From contig NZ_AP018448.1 of NCBI RefSeq assembly GCF_030294945.1, forward strand, positions 8,838,501 to 8,902,500: DNA of 64,000 bases, written 5' to 3'. This document shows, one piece after another, positions 51,454 to 61,144 of this stretch. The DNA is from Streptomyces graminofaciens (GTDB taxonomy: Bacteria; Actinomycetota; Actinomycetes; Streptomycetales; Streptomycetaceae). Within the stretch, counting starts at the first letter, position 1, and each line of letters starts with the position of its first letter. The translations under genes were made by a program, and so were the position numbers. The notes under the pieces are model-generated. The model was not told the DNA's origin. It was given only the letters and a program-made list of their open reading frames with translations, and searched no databases.

Positions 51454-52002
51454 CGCAGGTCGCTCCAGCCTGGTGAAGGAGTGGAAGGCGTGCTGTTCCC
51501 CGGGAGGCGGGGGCTCGCGTCCCGGGTTGTGGTGCGATGTGGTGCGATGTGCGGTGCGGAGTCTCGAATGTGGCGTGAAGAAAAGGTGAAGTCAAGACGT
51601 GTGGGCGGTCCGGACCAAGACGCTCGCCTCTCCCGCCACTCCCATGGCGTGCCCCGTATGCGCCGTGCTGGTCGTCGATACAGCTGCTCGTCGATACAGC
51701 TGGGCATCGACACGCGCGGCCGTACGGCTCCCGGCGCGGCTCGTTGGGCATGTGGCGGCGCTCGGGGTATGACATCACCGTCGTCGCGTTTCGTTGGGCG
51801 TTCTGGGTCCCCCGCCCCCTGTCGCCCCATCCAACGCCTTCGTCGCGCAGGGCCTCGCGTCAGCGGGGCCTCGATGTCCGATGAACGCCCAACTCACTTG
51901 ATCTTGAGCTAGGTTGGCAGGGAAAGGTGGCGTTGTCCGGCCGCAGGGGACGTGTTCCGGCAGCGAGGGTCCCGGTCCGCGGGCCAGGAGAGGGGAAGCG
52001 CT
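51454..52002. other. 549-bp gap without a recognised gene
   Basis: Only short low-quality ORFs lie here. Visible features are a tandem TGGTGCGATG repeat (51530-51550), a direct repeat CGTCGATACAGCTG (near 51673 and 51689), and inverted copies of TTGGGCGTTC near 51794 with GAACGCCCAA near 51884. It must contain the divergent promoters of the flavoprotein and the alpha/beta hydrolase. Confidence 0.5.
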
Positions 52003-52914
52003 GTGCAGGACCTGGTGCCGACGCGGGACCGCGTCCGGGCGGCGGACGGGCGGCAACTGCGCGTCGAGTGCTCGGGAGACCCCCACGGGCGCCCCGTCTT
52101 CCTGCTGCACGGCATGCCCGGCAGCCGGGTGGGCCCCAGACCCCGCCCCATGGTCCTGTACCACAGAGGCGTGCGCCTGATCAGCTTCGACCGCCCCGGG
52201 TACGGCGGCTCCGACCGCAACCCCGGCCGCCGCGTCGTGGACGGCGTGGAGGACGTGACCGCGGTCGCCGACGCCCTGGGGGTGGGCCGGTTCGCCGTCG
52301 TCGGCCGCTCCGGCGGCGCCCCGCACGCCCTGGCCTGCGCGGCTCTGCTGCCCGGCCGGGTCACCCGCGCGGCCGCCCTCGTCACCCTCGCGCCCCGCGA
52401 CGCGCAGGGCCTCGACTGGTTCAAGGGGATGGCGCCCTCCAACGTAGAGGAGTTCGAGACGGCGCTCCACAACCCCCAGCTCTTCGCCTCCCGGCTGATC
52501 CCGCGCTCCGCCGCGATCCGCTCCGCCCCGGCCCAGCTGCTGGAGGAACTGCGGCGGGACCTGACCCCCGACGACCGCCGGATCGTCTCCGACGACGGCA
52601 TCCGCTCCATGCTGATGCGCAACTACTACGAGGCGCTGCGCACCTCACCGTACGGCTGGATCGACGACGCGATCGCGCTGACCGGCCCCTGGGGGTTCGA
52701 CCCGGCCGGGATCAAGGTGCCGGTGATGCTGTGGCACGGCAAGGAGGACGTCTTCTCCCCGGTCTCCCACTCGAACTGGCTCGCCGATCGCATTCCTCAA
52801 GCCATTTCTGTGGTGGAACCGGGCGCGGCCCACTTCGCCGCGTTGCGCGCGCTGCCGGGGGTGCTGGACTGGCTGCTGGCCGACAGGCGGACGCCGGACA
52901 CGCCGTTCGCCTGA
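52003..52914 (+). CDS. Alpha/beta hydrolase
   Basis: 303 aa from a GTG after AGGAGAGGGGAAGCGCT. The fold is clear: VFLLHGMPGSRVGP (oxyanion, near residue 33), ISFDRPGYGGSDRN, nucleophile elbow VVGRSGGAPHALA with a normal Ser (near 98), Asp in HGKEDVFSP and His in GAAHFAAL. It is cytoplasmic; the substrate is unknown. The end of the gene (26 bp) is duplicated just after its stop. Confidence 0.85.
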   Translation: MQDLVPTRDRVRAADGRQLRVECSGDPHGRPVFLLHGMPGSRVGPRPRPMVLYHRGVRLISFDRPGYGGSDRNPGRRVVDGVEDVTAVADALGVGRFAVVGRSGGAPHALACAALLPGRVTRAAALVTLAPRDAQGLDWFKGMAPSNVEEFETALHNPQLFASRLIPRSAAIRSAPAQLLEELRRDLTPDDRRIVSDDGIRSMLMRNYYEALRTSPYGWIDDAIALTGPWGFDPAGIKVPVMLWHGKEDVFSPVSHSNWLADRIPQAISVVEPGAAHFAALRALPGVLDWLLADRRTPDTPFA

Positions 52915-52954
52915 CCCGCACCACCCCCGGCGGACGCCGGACACGCCGTTCGCC
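52886..52954. repeat. 26-bp direct duplication at gene end
   Basis: The 26 bp at 52886-52911, beginning GGCGGACGCCGGACACGCCG, recur exactly at 52929-52954, each followed shortly by CGCACCACCCCCG. This is a ~43-bp tandem duplication covering the hydrolase stop codon region. Confidence 0.85.
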
Positions 52955-52981
52955 GGTGCTCGCACCACCCCCGTCTCCCTC

Positions 52982-55900
52982 TCAGATGGCCAGCGGCTCC
53001 AGATCCCGGTACACCCGGCGTTCCTGGCCCACCAGATTCGAGATGCCGTTCGCCTCGCCCAACTGCCTCGCCTGTCGGGAGAGTTCGCCGACGACCTTCG
53101 CGCGCAGCCGGTCCGCCTCCTCGGCCTGTCCGAGCGCGCGCAGCGTCAGAGTGGAGTTGGCGGCCACAGCCAGGTACTCGGGATGCGTCGAGCCGAGCAC
53201 CTCCTCAAGGGTGTCCCGGGCGAGCTTCTCCAGGGCCCAGGCCTCCTCCAGCCGGCCCTGTTCGGCCAGGACGTTCGCGTAGTTGGCACGGCAGAAGAGC
53301 GCCTGGGGATGCTTGTCGCTCAGCTGTTGCGCCATACGGGTCATCACCTGCCGGAACGCCGCCTCCGCCTTGTCGACGTCCTCGCAGGCCCAGTGGTAGA
53401 TGCCCAGGTTGTTGAGCGCGGCCTGGGTGTACGGGTGGTCCTGTCCCGGCACCCTCATGTACTCGGCCAGCACCTCCTGAGCCAGCTGCCGGGCCTCCTC
53501 CCGCTGGTCGGCGGCGTACAGGTCGGCCGCCAGGTTCAGGTTGCAGGCGAGCAGATCGGGGTTGTTCGCGTCGTACTGGGCGCGGTACTGCTCACGGGTC
53601 GCCGCCGTCAGGCGGTGCGCGTCCTCGAACCTGCCCGCCCGGCGCAGCGACACGGCCAGCGACTTCGCGCAGCTGAGTGTGCCGGGGAAGTCCTTGCCGA
53701 GCACCCGCTTGTGGGTCTCGTACGCATCCGACAGCAGCGCCACCGACTCGGTGTACCGGCCCACCTCGCGCAGGTCGCGGCCGAGGCTCGTGATCGAGGA
53801 CAGGGTGTAGGGGTGGTCGGGGCCGAGCACTTCCACGCGGCGGTTGTAGGTTTCCTGGTCGACGTCCACGGCGTCGCCGTAGCGGCCGAGCATGCGCAGG
53901 GCCAACGCCAGGTTGTTCGCCGCGTTGAGCGTCCGCGGGTGCGACTCGTGGAAGGTCCGGCTGAGCCCCTGATACGCCTCCTGGGCCAGCTCGACCGCGC
54001 TGTTGTAATCGCCGAGGGCCGCGCAGTCGGCGGCGAGGGAGGACGTGGTGATCAAGGTGTGGGCGTCGTAGAGGCCGAAGACCCGCCGCTGACGGTCCAA
54101 CAGCTCCTGGTCGACCGCCCTGGCCTCCACATAACGTCCTTGGGAGCGCAGCACGTTGGCGAGCTGGCAGCGCAGATACAGGTACTGCCGGTCGTCCTCG
54201 CCGAGCACGGGCTTCCAGTGCTCCAGCAGGCTCTCGGCCAGACGCTGTGCGTCCGGGAAGGCTCCCCGCTTCCACAGGTAGCGGACCCGGTCGATGAGCA
54301 GGCGGCGGGGTTCGCTCTCCGCGCAGTCGCGGATGAGCGAGGCTCCCAGGTGAGGCCAGATGGCCGCGAAAATCGGCCAGGTGTAGGGGTCGTCGGTGGG
54401 TTCGTCGTCGTCGGGCCGGGCGGCCGCGAGGACGGAGTGGACGACGTGCCGGGCGTGCTCCTGCTCCTCCTCGCTGAGCTGGGAGCGGATCACGGCCTGG
54501 ACCAGCCGGTGGATCTGCATGCTCTTGCCGACCTGGTCGACATTGGCCAGCGCGAAGTTGGCGATCTCACGGATGACCCGGCCCAGCATCAGGCTGTCCT
54601 GAAGCTTCGGGTCCACCTTCCGCAGCTCGTCGCGCATCTCCTTGCTGTAGAGCAGACGCGAGGAGATCGGCTCGGCCGCCATGAACGCGCACAGTTGGAG
54701 CAGCCGTACCGAAGCCGGAGACCGCTCTTTCAGCTGGGCGATGGAGATGTTCCAGGTCGCGGCCACCGTCTCCGGATATCCGGGGGGTGTGTTGAGGGCC
54801 AGTACCTGGGTGGTCTGCTCGGCGAGCAGATCCAGGTACTCCTCGACCGGGGTGGCGGTCTCCGCGAGCCAGGCCGCCGCCTGCTCCACGGCCAGCGGCA
54901 GATCGCCCACGGCCTCCGCGACCTTGTCGGCCTCCTCCGGGGTCAGGCCGGGCGCCCGCAGCGAGAGGTGTTCGACGCTCTCCTGGCGCAGGAACACGTC
55001 GACGGGCAGTGAGGCACCGTGCTGCGTCCAGGTCTGGTTGCGAGAGGTGACCAGGATGTGCCCGCCGCCGCTCTGCGGGAAGAAACGGGTCAACCTCTTG
55101 GGGTCGTCGGCGTTGTCGAAGATCAGGAGCCATCGGGTGGTCGGCGTTCCCCGGGCGAGCATCCGCACGGTCTCGTCGCTGGCCAGAGCCATGTCGTCGC
55201 CGCCGGGCACACCGATCCTGGAGCCGAGCTCGGCGAGCGTGGCCATGACGTTCTCGATGCGCTCGGCGTCGATCCACCACACCAGGTCGTAGTCGGCGAC
55301 GAACCGGTGCACGTACTCCAGGGCCACCTGCGTCTTGCCGACGCCACCGAGCCCGAACAGGGCCTGCGGACGCGGCAGCACGACGGACACACCGCTGCGG
55401 AGCTGCTCGCGCAGCTGGTCGAGGATCACGCCCCGGCCGGTGAAGGTCATGTTGCGCTGGGGCGCGTTCCAGATGTCCGGTGTCCGGCCCGGGAAGCGGA
55501 GGGCCGACGTGCTGGGGGCCACGGTCTGGGCCGGCAGCCGCAGGGCGTCGAGGAGACCGCTGATACCCCCCGCCTCGTCCAGCCGGTGCAGGTCCAGCAG
55601 ATCGGTGGCGCGGCCGGTCGGCCGGACCTCCTCGACCCGTGCCTGGGCCCACACGGCGGTCGGCGCGTTCTTGACGGCCTCGGCGAGGACCTGGCGGACC
55701 GCCTCCGCGTTGCGTGACTTCAGGAAGGCCTGCGACACCAGGGAGAGGACGCGGGTCTCCGGGGCGGGCCGCTCCGGCGGCCCGGCGGCCACGTCGTGCA
55801 GGGTGACCCGGCCGCCGGAGCGCTTCAGCACGTCCTCGGCCCACTCCGCCCACATGCGGTTCTCCGCCGCGTACAACACCAGGACGTCCACCACGGTCTT

Positions 55901-56920
55901 CGCCGGAGGCTGCCGGGTGAACGCCTCCAGACAGCGCAGCCGCACCGGCTCGGGCACCGGCGGCAGCTGGGTGACCTCGCCGTCGGAGAGTCTCGCCGTG
56001 AGCCGTTCGAAGGCGGACAGCAGGGTGTTCGCGTTGCCGCTCTGGTCGCCGACGGTCGCGAGGGTCTCCTCGTACGCGTAGTACGGCTTGTACGGGATCT
56101 CGACCGCGCCCCAGTACCTGGCCAGCTCCTCGGGGCTCAGCTCCTCCCCGCCGGGCCCCTTGGGCAGTCCGTCGAACTTCAGCCGGGCCAGCGCCCGCCC
56201 CGCGTCGGCCTTCTCCTTCTCGCCCTCGTCGATGCGCATCGGCACCGGCAGCACCCTGATCTGCCGTCTGCGGTACCCGTCGCCCACCTGGTGCGCCACG
56301 GCGGCGGCGCCGTCCAGTGCCTGGCCGCTGAGGGTGAAGCAGGCGACGAGGAGGTCGGGCAGGTGGAGCGTGCAGATGTCCGCGTTGTCGGACAGGCCTG
56401 TCCGGCTGTCGATGAGGACGTAGTCGTACGACGCCTTCATGTCGTCGCGCAGCGCGTCCAGGAACAGGCCGCCGCCCAGCCGCTCGTAGAAGTTGTCCCA
56501 CTCGAAGGTCGACACCGTCGCCGAGTACTCGCGGTTCTGCCTTCCCGCGGACAGGAAGTCGAGTGAGCCGCCCTCCGGGAAGGACAGGCCGAACGGTTCG
56601 GGGTCGAGCGAGATGGCGTGCGCCTCGACGTGGGCGTAGTCCCGGTGCCACGGACCGGAGCGGGGGCGGTCCGAGGTCGCTGCCCAGCAGTATTCGGTGA
56701 TCACGTCGATCACGCCCGAGGTGGCGGCGAGCGCGCCGAGGTCGAGGAACGGCTCGAAGAAGCGGTGCAGACCCGGCGCCTCCAGGTCCCAGTCGACGGC
56801 CAGCACCCGTTTGCCGTTGGCGGCGAGGATCCAGGCCGTGTTGGCCAGGGCCATCGTGCGACCCGTACCGCCCTTGTACGAGTAGAAGGTGATGATCCGT
56901 CCGTCGCGCCCGGTCGTCAT
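52982..56920 (-). CDS. fxsT: FxsT: FxSxx-COOH system P-loop/NB-ARC/TPR protein
   Basis: 1312 aa. The ATG at 56920 overlaps the fxsC stop and follows GAGGAGAAGC. Domains: a MinD/ParA-like ATPase with deviant Walker A YKGGTGRT (residues 15-22) and DWDLEAPGLHRF; a TIR/SEFIR-like middle (TVVDVLVLYAAENRMWAEWAEDVL); an NB-ARC ATPase with LFGLGGVGKTQVALEY near 523 and LLIFDNADD; and about ten TPR repeats from ~890 to the end (YVEARAVDQELLDRQRRVFG...HPRTLNAANNLALALRMLGRYGDA). This matches the tetratricopeptide protein of FxSxx-COOH RiPP loci. The role is thought to be regulatory or in sensing. Confidence 0.88.
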   Translation of the reverse strand: MTTGRDGRIITFYSYKGGTGRTMALANTAWILAANGKRVLAVDWDLEAPGLHRFFEPFLDLGALAATSGVIDVITEYCWAATSDRPRSGPWHRDYAHVEAHAISLDPEPFGLSFPEGGSLDFLSAGRQNREYSATVSTFEWDNFYERLGGGLFLDALRDDMKASYDYVLIDSRTGLSDNADICTLHLPDLLVACFTLSGQALDGAAAVAHQVGDGYRRRQIRVLPVPMRIDEGEKEKADAGRALARLKFDGLPKGPGGEELSPEELARYWGAVEIPYKPYYAYEETLATVGDQSGNANTLLSAFERLTARLSDGEVTQLPPVPEPVRLRCLEAFTRQPPAKTVVDVLVLYAAENRMWAEWAEDVLKRSGGRVTLHDVAAGPPERPAPETRVLSLVSQAFLKSRNAEAVRQVLAEAVKNAPTAVWAQARVEEVRPTGRATDLLDLHRLDEAGGISGLLDALRLPAQTVAPSTSALRFPGRTPDIWNAPQRNMTFTGRGVILDQLREQLRSGVSVVLPRPQALFGLGGVGKTQVALEYVHRFVADYDLVWWIDAERIENVMATLAELGSRIGVPGGDDMALASDETVRMLARGTPTTRWLLIFDNADDPKRLTRFFPQSGGGHILVTSRNQTWTQHGASLPVDVFLRQESVEHLSLRAPGLTPEEADKVAEAVGDLPLAVEQAAAWLAETATPVEEYLDLLAEQTTQVLALNTPPGYPETVAATWNISIAQLKERSPASVRLLQLCAFMAAEPISSRLLYSKEMRDELRKVDPKLQDSLMLGRVIREIANFALANVDQVGKSMQIHRLVQAVIRSQLSEEEQEHARHVVHSVLAAARPDDDEPTDDPYTWPIFAAIWPHLGASLIRDCAESEPRRLLIDRVRYLWKRGAFPDAQRLAESLLEHWKPVLGEDDRQYLYLRCQLANVLRSQGRYVEARAVDQELLDRQRRVFGLYDAHTLITTSSLAADCAALGDYNSAVELAQEAYQGLSRTFHESHPRTLNAANNLALALRMLGRYGDAVDVDQETYNRRVEVLGPDHPYTLSSITSLGRDLREVGRYTESVALLSDAYETHKRVLGKDFPGTLSCAKSLAVSLRRAGRFEDAHRLTAATREQYRAQYDANNPDLLACNLNLAADLYAADQREEARQLAQEVLAEYMRVPGQDHPYTQAALNNLGIYHWACEDVDKAEAAFRQVMTRMAQQLSDKHPQALFCRANYANVLAEQGRLEEAWALEKLARDTLEEVLGSTHPEYLAVAANSTLTLRALGQAEEADRLRAKVVGELSRQARQLGEANGISNLVGQERRVYRDLEPLAI

Positions 56921-58212
56921 GCTTCTCCTCGGTGGTCGGGATGGTGCGGGTGGATGGGGCCCCTGAGACGGGGCCTCTCGTGCCGCAGGCCTTCGGGTGG
57001 ATGTGCGTCGGCGTGCTTGAGGTACTGCTGGGTCAGGTGCGCCATGACCGCCGGCAGCACATCGGTGAACGCCTTCAGCGTGGGTACGCCGTTGACCGCG
57101 ATCCGGGAGTCGGTGCGGCGGCCGCGCTCCAGGATCAGGGGGAGGGTGCGCTCCAATTCTGCCTTGATCCGGCGTCCCTCCTCGCCTTCGCAGAGCACGT
57201 CCGCGCGGTTCCAGGGGATCACGGCGGCGACCCAGGGCCGGGAGTTCGCGTCGAACGCCTTGAGCCTGCGCCGACGTTCCTCGTCGAGGACCGCCCAGCA
57301 GTCGACGAGCAGGAGAGCCGGGTGGCCGGACGAGGGCTTGTCCGTACGGGTGTCGGCCTCGCCCATGGCGAGGTCGTCGTCGAAGTCCGACACCGTGATC
57401 CGGTAGTCCAACGACCGGATCAACTCCTCGGCCAGCTCGGGCAGCGGGCGCGTCGTCTCGTTGTGGTACGGGTTCCACGTGAGGGCGCTCTCGCCGTACG
57501 GCTGGGTGCCGCGATGTCCGTCGACGGTGCGGCGGGTGGGCGCGGCCACGCTGAGGTGGACGCGGCGCGGTCCGTCGCCCGGTGTCCGGAAGGCGCTCGG
57601 GGTGGCGGCGAGGGGCCGGGGTTCGCCGGGCGGCAGCGGCGTCTCCCGGGCGGTCCGCACGATCCGCTGGGCCAGCGCGAACACGGTCTCCTCGTACTCG
57701 TCCCGTAATCGCCTGAGCTTGATCAACCCGTAGATGCCCTGGGTCCGATAGCGCTCCCCGGTCGTCGGCTCGACCGGGACGTGCCGTAAGGGGTCGGGCA
57801 GCCGGTCGAGGTCGACCCGGCTCCACAGCACGGGGACGACGGGCCGTATGTGCCCGGCGCCGGCGGCACTGGCCCGGAGTACGCGCGCGTTGAAGGCGAA
57901 CCACTCGCGGCCGCAGGTCTCGCTGGCGAAGTAGCGCGGGGAGTACAGCGGCACGAACACCCGGCAGTGCGCCAGGTTGGTGGCGATCCGCTGCTTTTGG
58001 CCCTCGCCGGTGGGTGACGCGCGGTCCATGAAGCCGGCGGTGGCGCCGTCGCAGTCCGTCAGCGCCTGGACATGCTCGCAGAGGTCCTTGAAGAGGGTGT
58101 GCACCCAGTGGTCCGGGTCGCCGGCGCCCGGCTCCGAGGCAGGCGAGCGGGCGTAACTCAGATAGAAATAGGGCCGCTGGTCGGCCGCGGCCCATCCCCG
58201 CTCAGGAGTCAC
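56917..58212 (-). CDS. fxsC: FxsC: TIR-like protein of the FxSxx-COOH system, two TTA codons
   Basis: 431 aa. The N-terminal TIR-like domain (RPYFYLSYARSP, FVPLYSPRYFASETCGREWFAF, residues 13-110) matches FxsC. A second flavodoxin-like half follows (HPALLLVDCWAVLDEERRRRLKAFD). Codons 142 (57787-57789) and 169 (57706-57708) are TTA, so translation should depend on the bldA tRNA. Since fxsT is coupled downstream, the whole distal part of the operon may depend on it too. Confidence 0.88.
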   Translation of the reverse strand: MTPERGWAAADQRPYFYLSYARSPASEPGAGDPDHWVHTLFKDLCEHVQALTDCDGATAGFMDRASPTGEGQKQRIATNLAHCRVFVPLYSPRYFASETCGREWFAFNARVLRASAAGAGHIRPVVPVLWSRVDLDRLPDPLRHVPVEPTTGERYRTQGIYGLIKLRRLRDEYEETVFALAQRIVRTARETPLPPGEPRPLAATPSAFRTPGDGPRRVHLSVAAPTRRTVDGHRGTQPYGESALTWNPYHNETTRPLPELAEELIRSLDYRITVSDFDDDLAMGEADTRTDKPSSGHPALLLVDCWAVLDEERRRRLKAFDANSRPWVAAVIPWNRADVLCEGEEGRRIKAELERTLPLILERGRRTDSRIAVNGVPTLKAFTDVLPAVMAHLTQQYLKHADAHPPEGLRHERPRLRGPIHPHHPDHRGEA

Positions 58213-58239
58213 CCGTTGTCCCCCTGTCCGCTGACGTCC

Positions 58240-59010
58240 TCAACTCCGGCGATTCCTGGACATCTCGACTTGGATGATGTCCACAGTCTCTCGCATCGCG
58301 CAGAGAATCAACGGCCTTCCCGCGAATTCTCCGGTCGACACGTGAGAGTCGGGCAGCCGCGCCCCGAGCGCGGCGAAGTCGCTGTCGTCCAGCACGGCGT
58401 CCTCGTACGAGATCCAGTTGCCCTTCGTGCCCACCACACAGCGGTACGTCCGCAGCGCCGGTGGCGGTGTCGTCCGGTACTCGGCGAGGTGGAACGCGGT
58501 GCACACGTCGAAGCCCACGCGGAGGAGGAGGATCTGGGCGTCCGCCGCGTACAGCCGGGCCAGGGGGGAGCGTTCGCCGAGGTGGCAGTGCGGGTCGTGG
58601 TCGGCGAGCAGTTCGGCGGCCCGGGGCCCGAGCGCGGCGAACGAGGTCTGCGGGTGGAGGCTGCGGACCGCGCCGGGGGTCGTGCGTACGTGTTCGGCGA
58701 GCGCGCCCACGGTCGGGCTGCAGGGCGTGGCGTCCGGCTCGAACGGCGGCATGGAAGCGCGGAACACCGCCTTCTCCGCCTCGGTCATGCCGGCGGTGTG
58801 GTCGCGGTAGGCGCGGGAGGAGTCGGAGTTCTCCGGGGTGAAGGCGGGCACGACGAGGGTGCCGTCGGGGCCGAGGACGTCCAGCAGGGTGTCGCACACG
58901 GCGGCGGGGGCGAGGCCGCTGCCGCTGAGTGAGGCGTGCACCATGAGGACGCCGCCGCGTCTGACGCCCAGTCGTTCCAGACCGGGGCGGAGCAGGGTGG
59001 GTTCAGACAT
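58240..59010 (-). CDS. AAC(3)-family acetyltransferase within the fxs operon
   Basis: 256 aa aminoglycoside N(3)-acetyltransferase-like protein with the family segments GGVLMVHASLSGSG (near residue 19), LGPDGTLVVPAFT (near 46), HPQTSFAALGPRA and LLLRVGFDVCTAFHLAEYR. It overlaps fxsB by 8 nt. AAC(3)-like genes are known companions of FxSxx loci and may acetylate the mature peptide or another amine rather than an antibiotic, though that is inference. Confidence 0.85.
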   Translation of the reverse strand: MSEPTLLRPGLERLGVRRGGVLMVHASLSGSGLAPAAVCDTLLDVLGPDGTLVVPAFTPENSDSSRAYRDHTAGMTEAEKAVFRASMPPFEPDATPCSPTVGALAEHVRTTPGAVRSLHPQTSFAALGPRAAELLADHDPHCHLGERSPLARLYAADAQILLLRVGFDVCTAFHLAEYRTTPPPALRTYRCVVGTKGNWISYEDAVLDDSDFAALGARLPDSHVSTGEFAGRPLILCAMRETVDIIQVEMSRNRRS

Positions 59011-61144
59011 GGAGAGCCGACCACTCCATCCGTAGTTCGTTGGCCAAGTGGGCGCCGCTCTCGGTGAGTTCGGACTCCGGGCGGGCGGCCAGTTCGGCCA
59101 GTGCGAGACCTGCGCGGGCCCGGGCCTCGGGGGCCCGGGACGACGACGCTACCGCTCTGCCGATGTGTTCACTGGCGATCTCCAGGAGTTGACCGGCCCG
59201 GGTGCCCGGCACGTTCAGATCGGCGACCTGGCGCAGCGCGGTCAGCCGCGCCCGGCGGGCCAGCGGCGGCAGCCGGCGGGCGAACGCCTCCGGTGTGAAG
59301 TCGACGGCCACGCCGAGCGCGCCGAGGCCACCGGCCCCCAGCCGCAGCCCGGAACCGGCCGCGAGCGGGGTGATCGTGGTGGTGGCGGGCGCGTTGACGC
59401 CCTGCCACCAGGCGGGGTCGCGCGAGTCCAGGAGCGCGTACGCCGTCCTCAGTCGCTCCCGGAAGGCGCCGAGGGCGAAGGCGCCCAGGGGCTCGGCGGC
59501 GGGCTCCGGGTAGCAGTCGCGGTACGGGTCGGCGTCGTCGAGCAGGACGACCGGACCGTGCGGGAGGTCCAGGTGCGTGAGCGGCCGCCACCGCGTCTCG
59601 TCCCGCAGGGGATCGGTGCCGTTCACCCGGAAGCCGTCGCCGTCCACCGTGATCTCGACGCGGCCGGGCCGTGACAGTCGTACGGTCCCCAGCGTCGGCA
59701 GATATATGTCCGGAACCGGCTGTTCCCAGGCGAGGGTCGCCGTCACCCGGGCGCATACCGCGGCGGCCGTCGCGATCGCCATGAAGCGGGGGAGGTCCAA
59801 GCGGTCCTCACGGGAGCGGAGCAGGGCCGGCCGGAGATACGGATGGGCGAGGACCGCGTCGAGGTGCGGGCCGGTCGTGTCGTCGGAGTCCAGGCGGACC
59901 AGCAGTCGCCAGACCGCGTCCCAGTCGGGGGACCCGGCGTGGCGGTCGTTCAGCTCGGCCAGCAGGTCGCGGTCCAACTCCCGCTGGGCGAGCCACAGTT
60001 CGTCGGCGCCGGTGACCGCCGGAGCCAGCGGGCGCTCGGTGATCCGCTCGGCGACCCCCTCGACGAACGCCCGCAGGTCCACGCAGTAGACGGACGGGTT
60101 GTCGAAGCCGTTGCGGGAGCTGTACCGGTGGGCGTACAGCCCTCCGCCGCAGGACTCGACGACGGGACAGCGTCGGCAGGTCTCGCTGACGCCGCCGATG
60201 CCCGACCGGCGGGCCCGGACCCCGGGATGCGCGGCGAACTCCTCGAAGCCGTGCCGGAAGACGTCGTAGCCGGTGGCCGGGGCGCCCTCGTACGCCGTCT
60301 TCAGCGAGTCGGCCTGTTCGAACATGCCGTCGGTCTCCACGACCGCGAGGTCCGCCGGGGCGAGCCCCATCGCCTCGGTCAGGGAGGGGCCGCCGCGCAG
60401 GGTGCTGAGCACCGAGGCGAAGACCCGCACCGGCATGGGGCGGCCCTGTCGCTCCCAGCGGTCGAAGACGGCGAGCAGCCAGTCCGCGTACGGGGTGCCC
60501 GGGTTCGAGCGGCCCGGCGGCGGGGTCTCCCAGGTGGCGTGCGGCAGGAGGTAGTCGATGCGGGGCGGGTCGAGGGCGCTCAGCGCGTCGTGCACCGCCA
60601 CCGGGTCGTTGGCCACGTCGACGGTGCACAGCAGCCCCTGGTAGAGGTGCCGGTACTCCGGGAGGCGCAGGAGTTCCAGCCCGCGCAGGACCCGGTCGTG
60701 GCTGCTGCGGCCGCGGTGGTCGCGCCGATGGCGGTCGTTGGCGACGCGGTCGCCGTCGAGGGAGACGCCGACCTTGACGTCGAACTCCTTGAAGACCTCC
60801 AGATGCGCTCGGGTCAGGCGCACGCCGTTGGTGTGGATGTGGAGGTCGAGGGTGGTGGACGGGGGCATGGCCCGGGTCAGTTCCGCACAGATACGGCGCA
60901 GCCGGGCCGGGCCGGCGAGGAGGGGTTCACCGCCGTGCAGGACGACGGCGACCGAGTCGAGCCGCTGCGCTCGGGCGTACTGGGCGAGCCGGCGGGCCAC
61001 CTGACGGAGCGTCTCCTCGGAGATGAGGACGGGCCGGTTCCGCCAGCTCTGGTCCGCGTGTTCGTACACGTAACAGTGGTCGCAGGCGAGGTCGCATCTG
61101 CTGTGCACCTTGAGGACCAGTTGCTGGATCGGCATGTGCGTCAC
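59003..61144 (-). CDS. fxsB: FxsB: cyclophane-forming radical SAM/SPASM peptide maturase
   Basis: 713 aa. The GTG at 61144 is chosen because AAGGAG lies 5 nt upstream; an ATG at 61135 is 9 nt further in. The [4Fe-4S]-SAM site is CDLACDHCYVY (Cys 17, 21, 24). A SPASM-like auxiliary-cluster region follows (SETCRRCPVVESCGGGLYAHRYSS near 310). The ~300-residue C-terminal extension (LPRFMAIATAAAVC..., DFTPEAFARRLPPLARR) is typical of FxsB. It should cross-link the C-terminal Phe-x-Ser region of the precursor encoded just upstream. Confidence 0.92.
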   Translation of the reverse strand: MTHMPIQQLVLKVHSRCDLACDHCYVYEHADQSWRNRPVLISEETLRQVARRLAQYARAQRLDSVAVVLHGGEPLLAGPARLRRICAELTRAMPPSTTLDLHIHTNGVRLTRAHLEVFKEFDVKVGVSLDGDRVANDRHRRDHRGRSSHDRVLRGLELLRLPEYRHLYQGLLCTVDVANDPVAVHDALSALDPPRIDYLLPHATWETPPPGRSNPGTPYADWLLAVFDRWERQGRPMPVRVFASVLSTLRGGPSLTEAMGLAPADLAVVETDGMFEQADSLKTAYEGAPATGYDVFRHGFEEFAAHPGVRARRSGIGGVSETCRRCPVVESCGGGLYAHRYSSRNGFDNPSVYCVDLRAFVEGVAERITERPLAPAVTGADELWLAQRELDRDLLAELNDRHAGSPDWDAVWRLLVRLDSDDTTGPHLDAVLAHPYLRPALLRSREDRLDLPRFMAIATAAAVCARVTATLAWEQPVPDIYLPTLGTVRLSRPGRVEITVDGDGFRVNGTDPLRDETRWRPLTHLDLPHGPVVLLDDADPYRDCYPEPAAEPLGAFALGAFRERLRTAYALLDSRDPAWWQGVNAPATTTITPLAAGSGLRLGAGGLGALGVAVDFTPEAFARRLPPLARRARLTALRQVADLNVPGTRAGQLLEIASEHIGRAVASSSRAPEARARAGLALAELAARPESELTESGAHLANELRMEWSALHV

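Noticed and set aside
47860..51912. Open frame of 1350 codons on plus, across the second AfsA gene and antisense to the flavoprotein
   Set aside because: It is a GC-frame shadow: the product is Arg/Pro-rich with no domain, while AfsA2 and the Tat flavoprotein in other frames have clear families.
56921..58195. Extension of the FxsT frame upstream to 1737 codons
   Set aside because: The extra 425 codons are an Arg/Pro-rich shadow of fxsC. The ATG at 56920 with its ribosome site and ATGA overlap is the natural start.
58240..59010. Stand-alone aminoglycoside resistance gene
   Set aside because: It overlaps fxsB and lies inside the fxs operon, where AAC(3)-like genes are usual companions, so clinical-type resistance should not be assumed.
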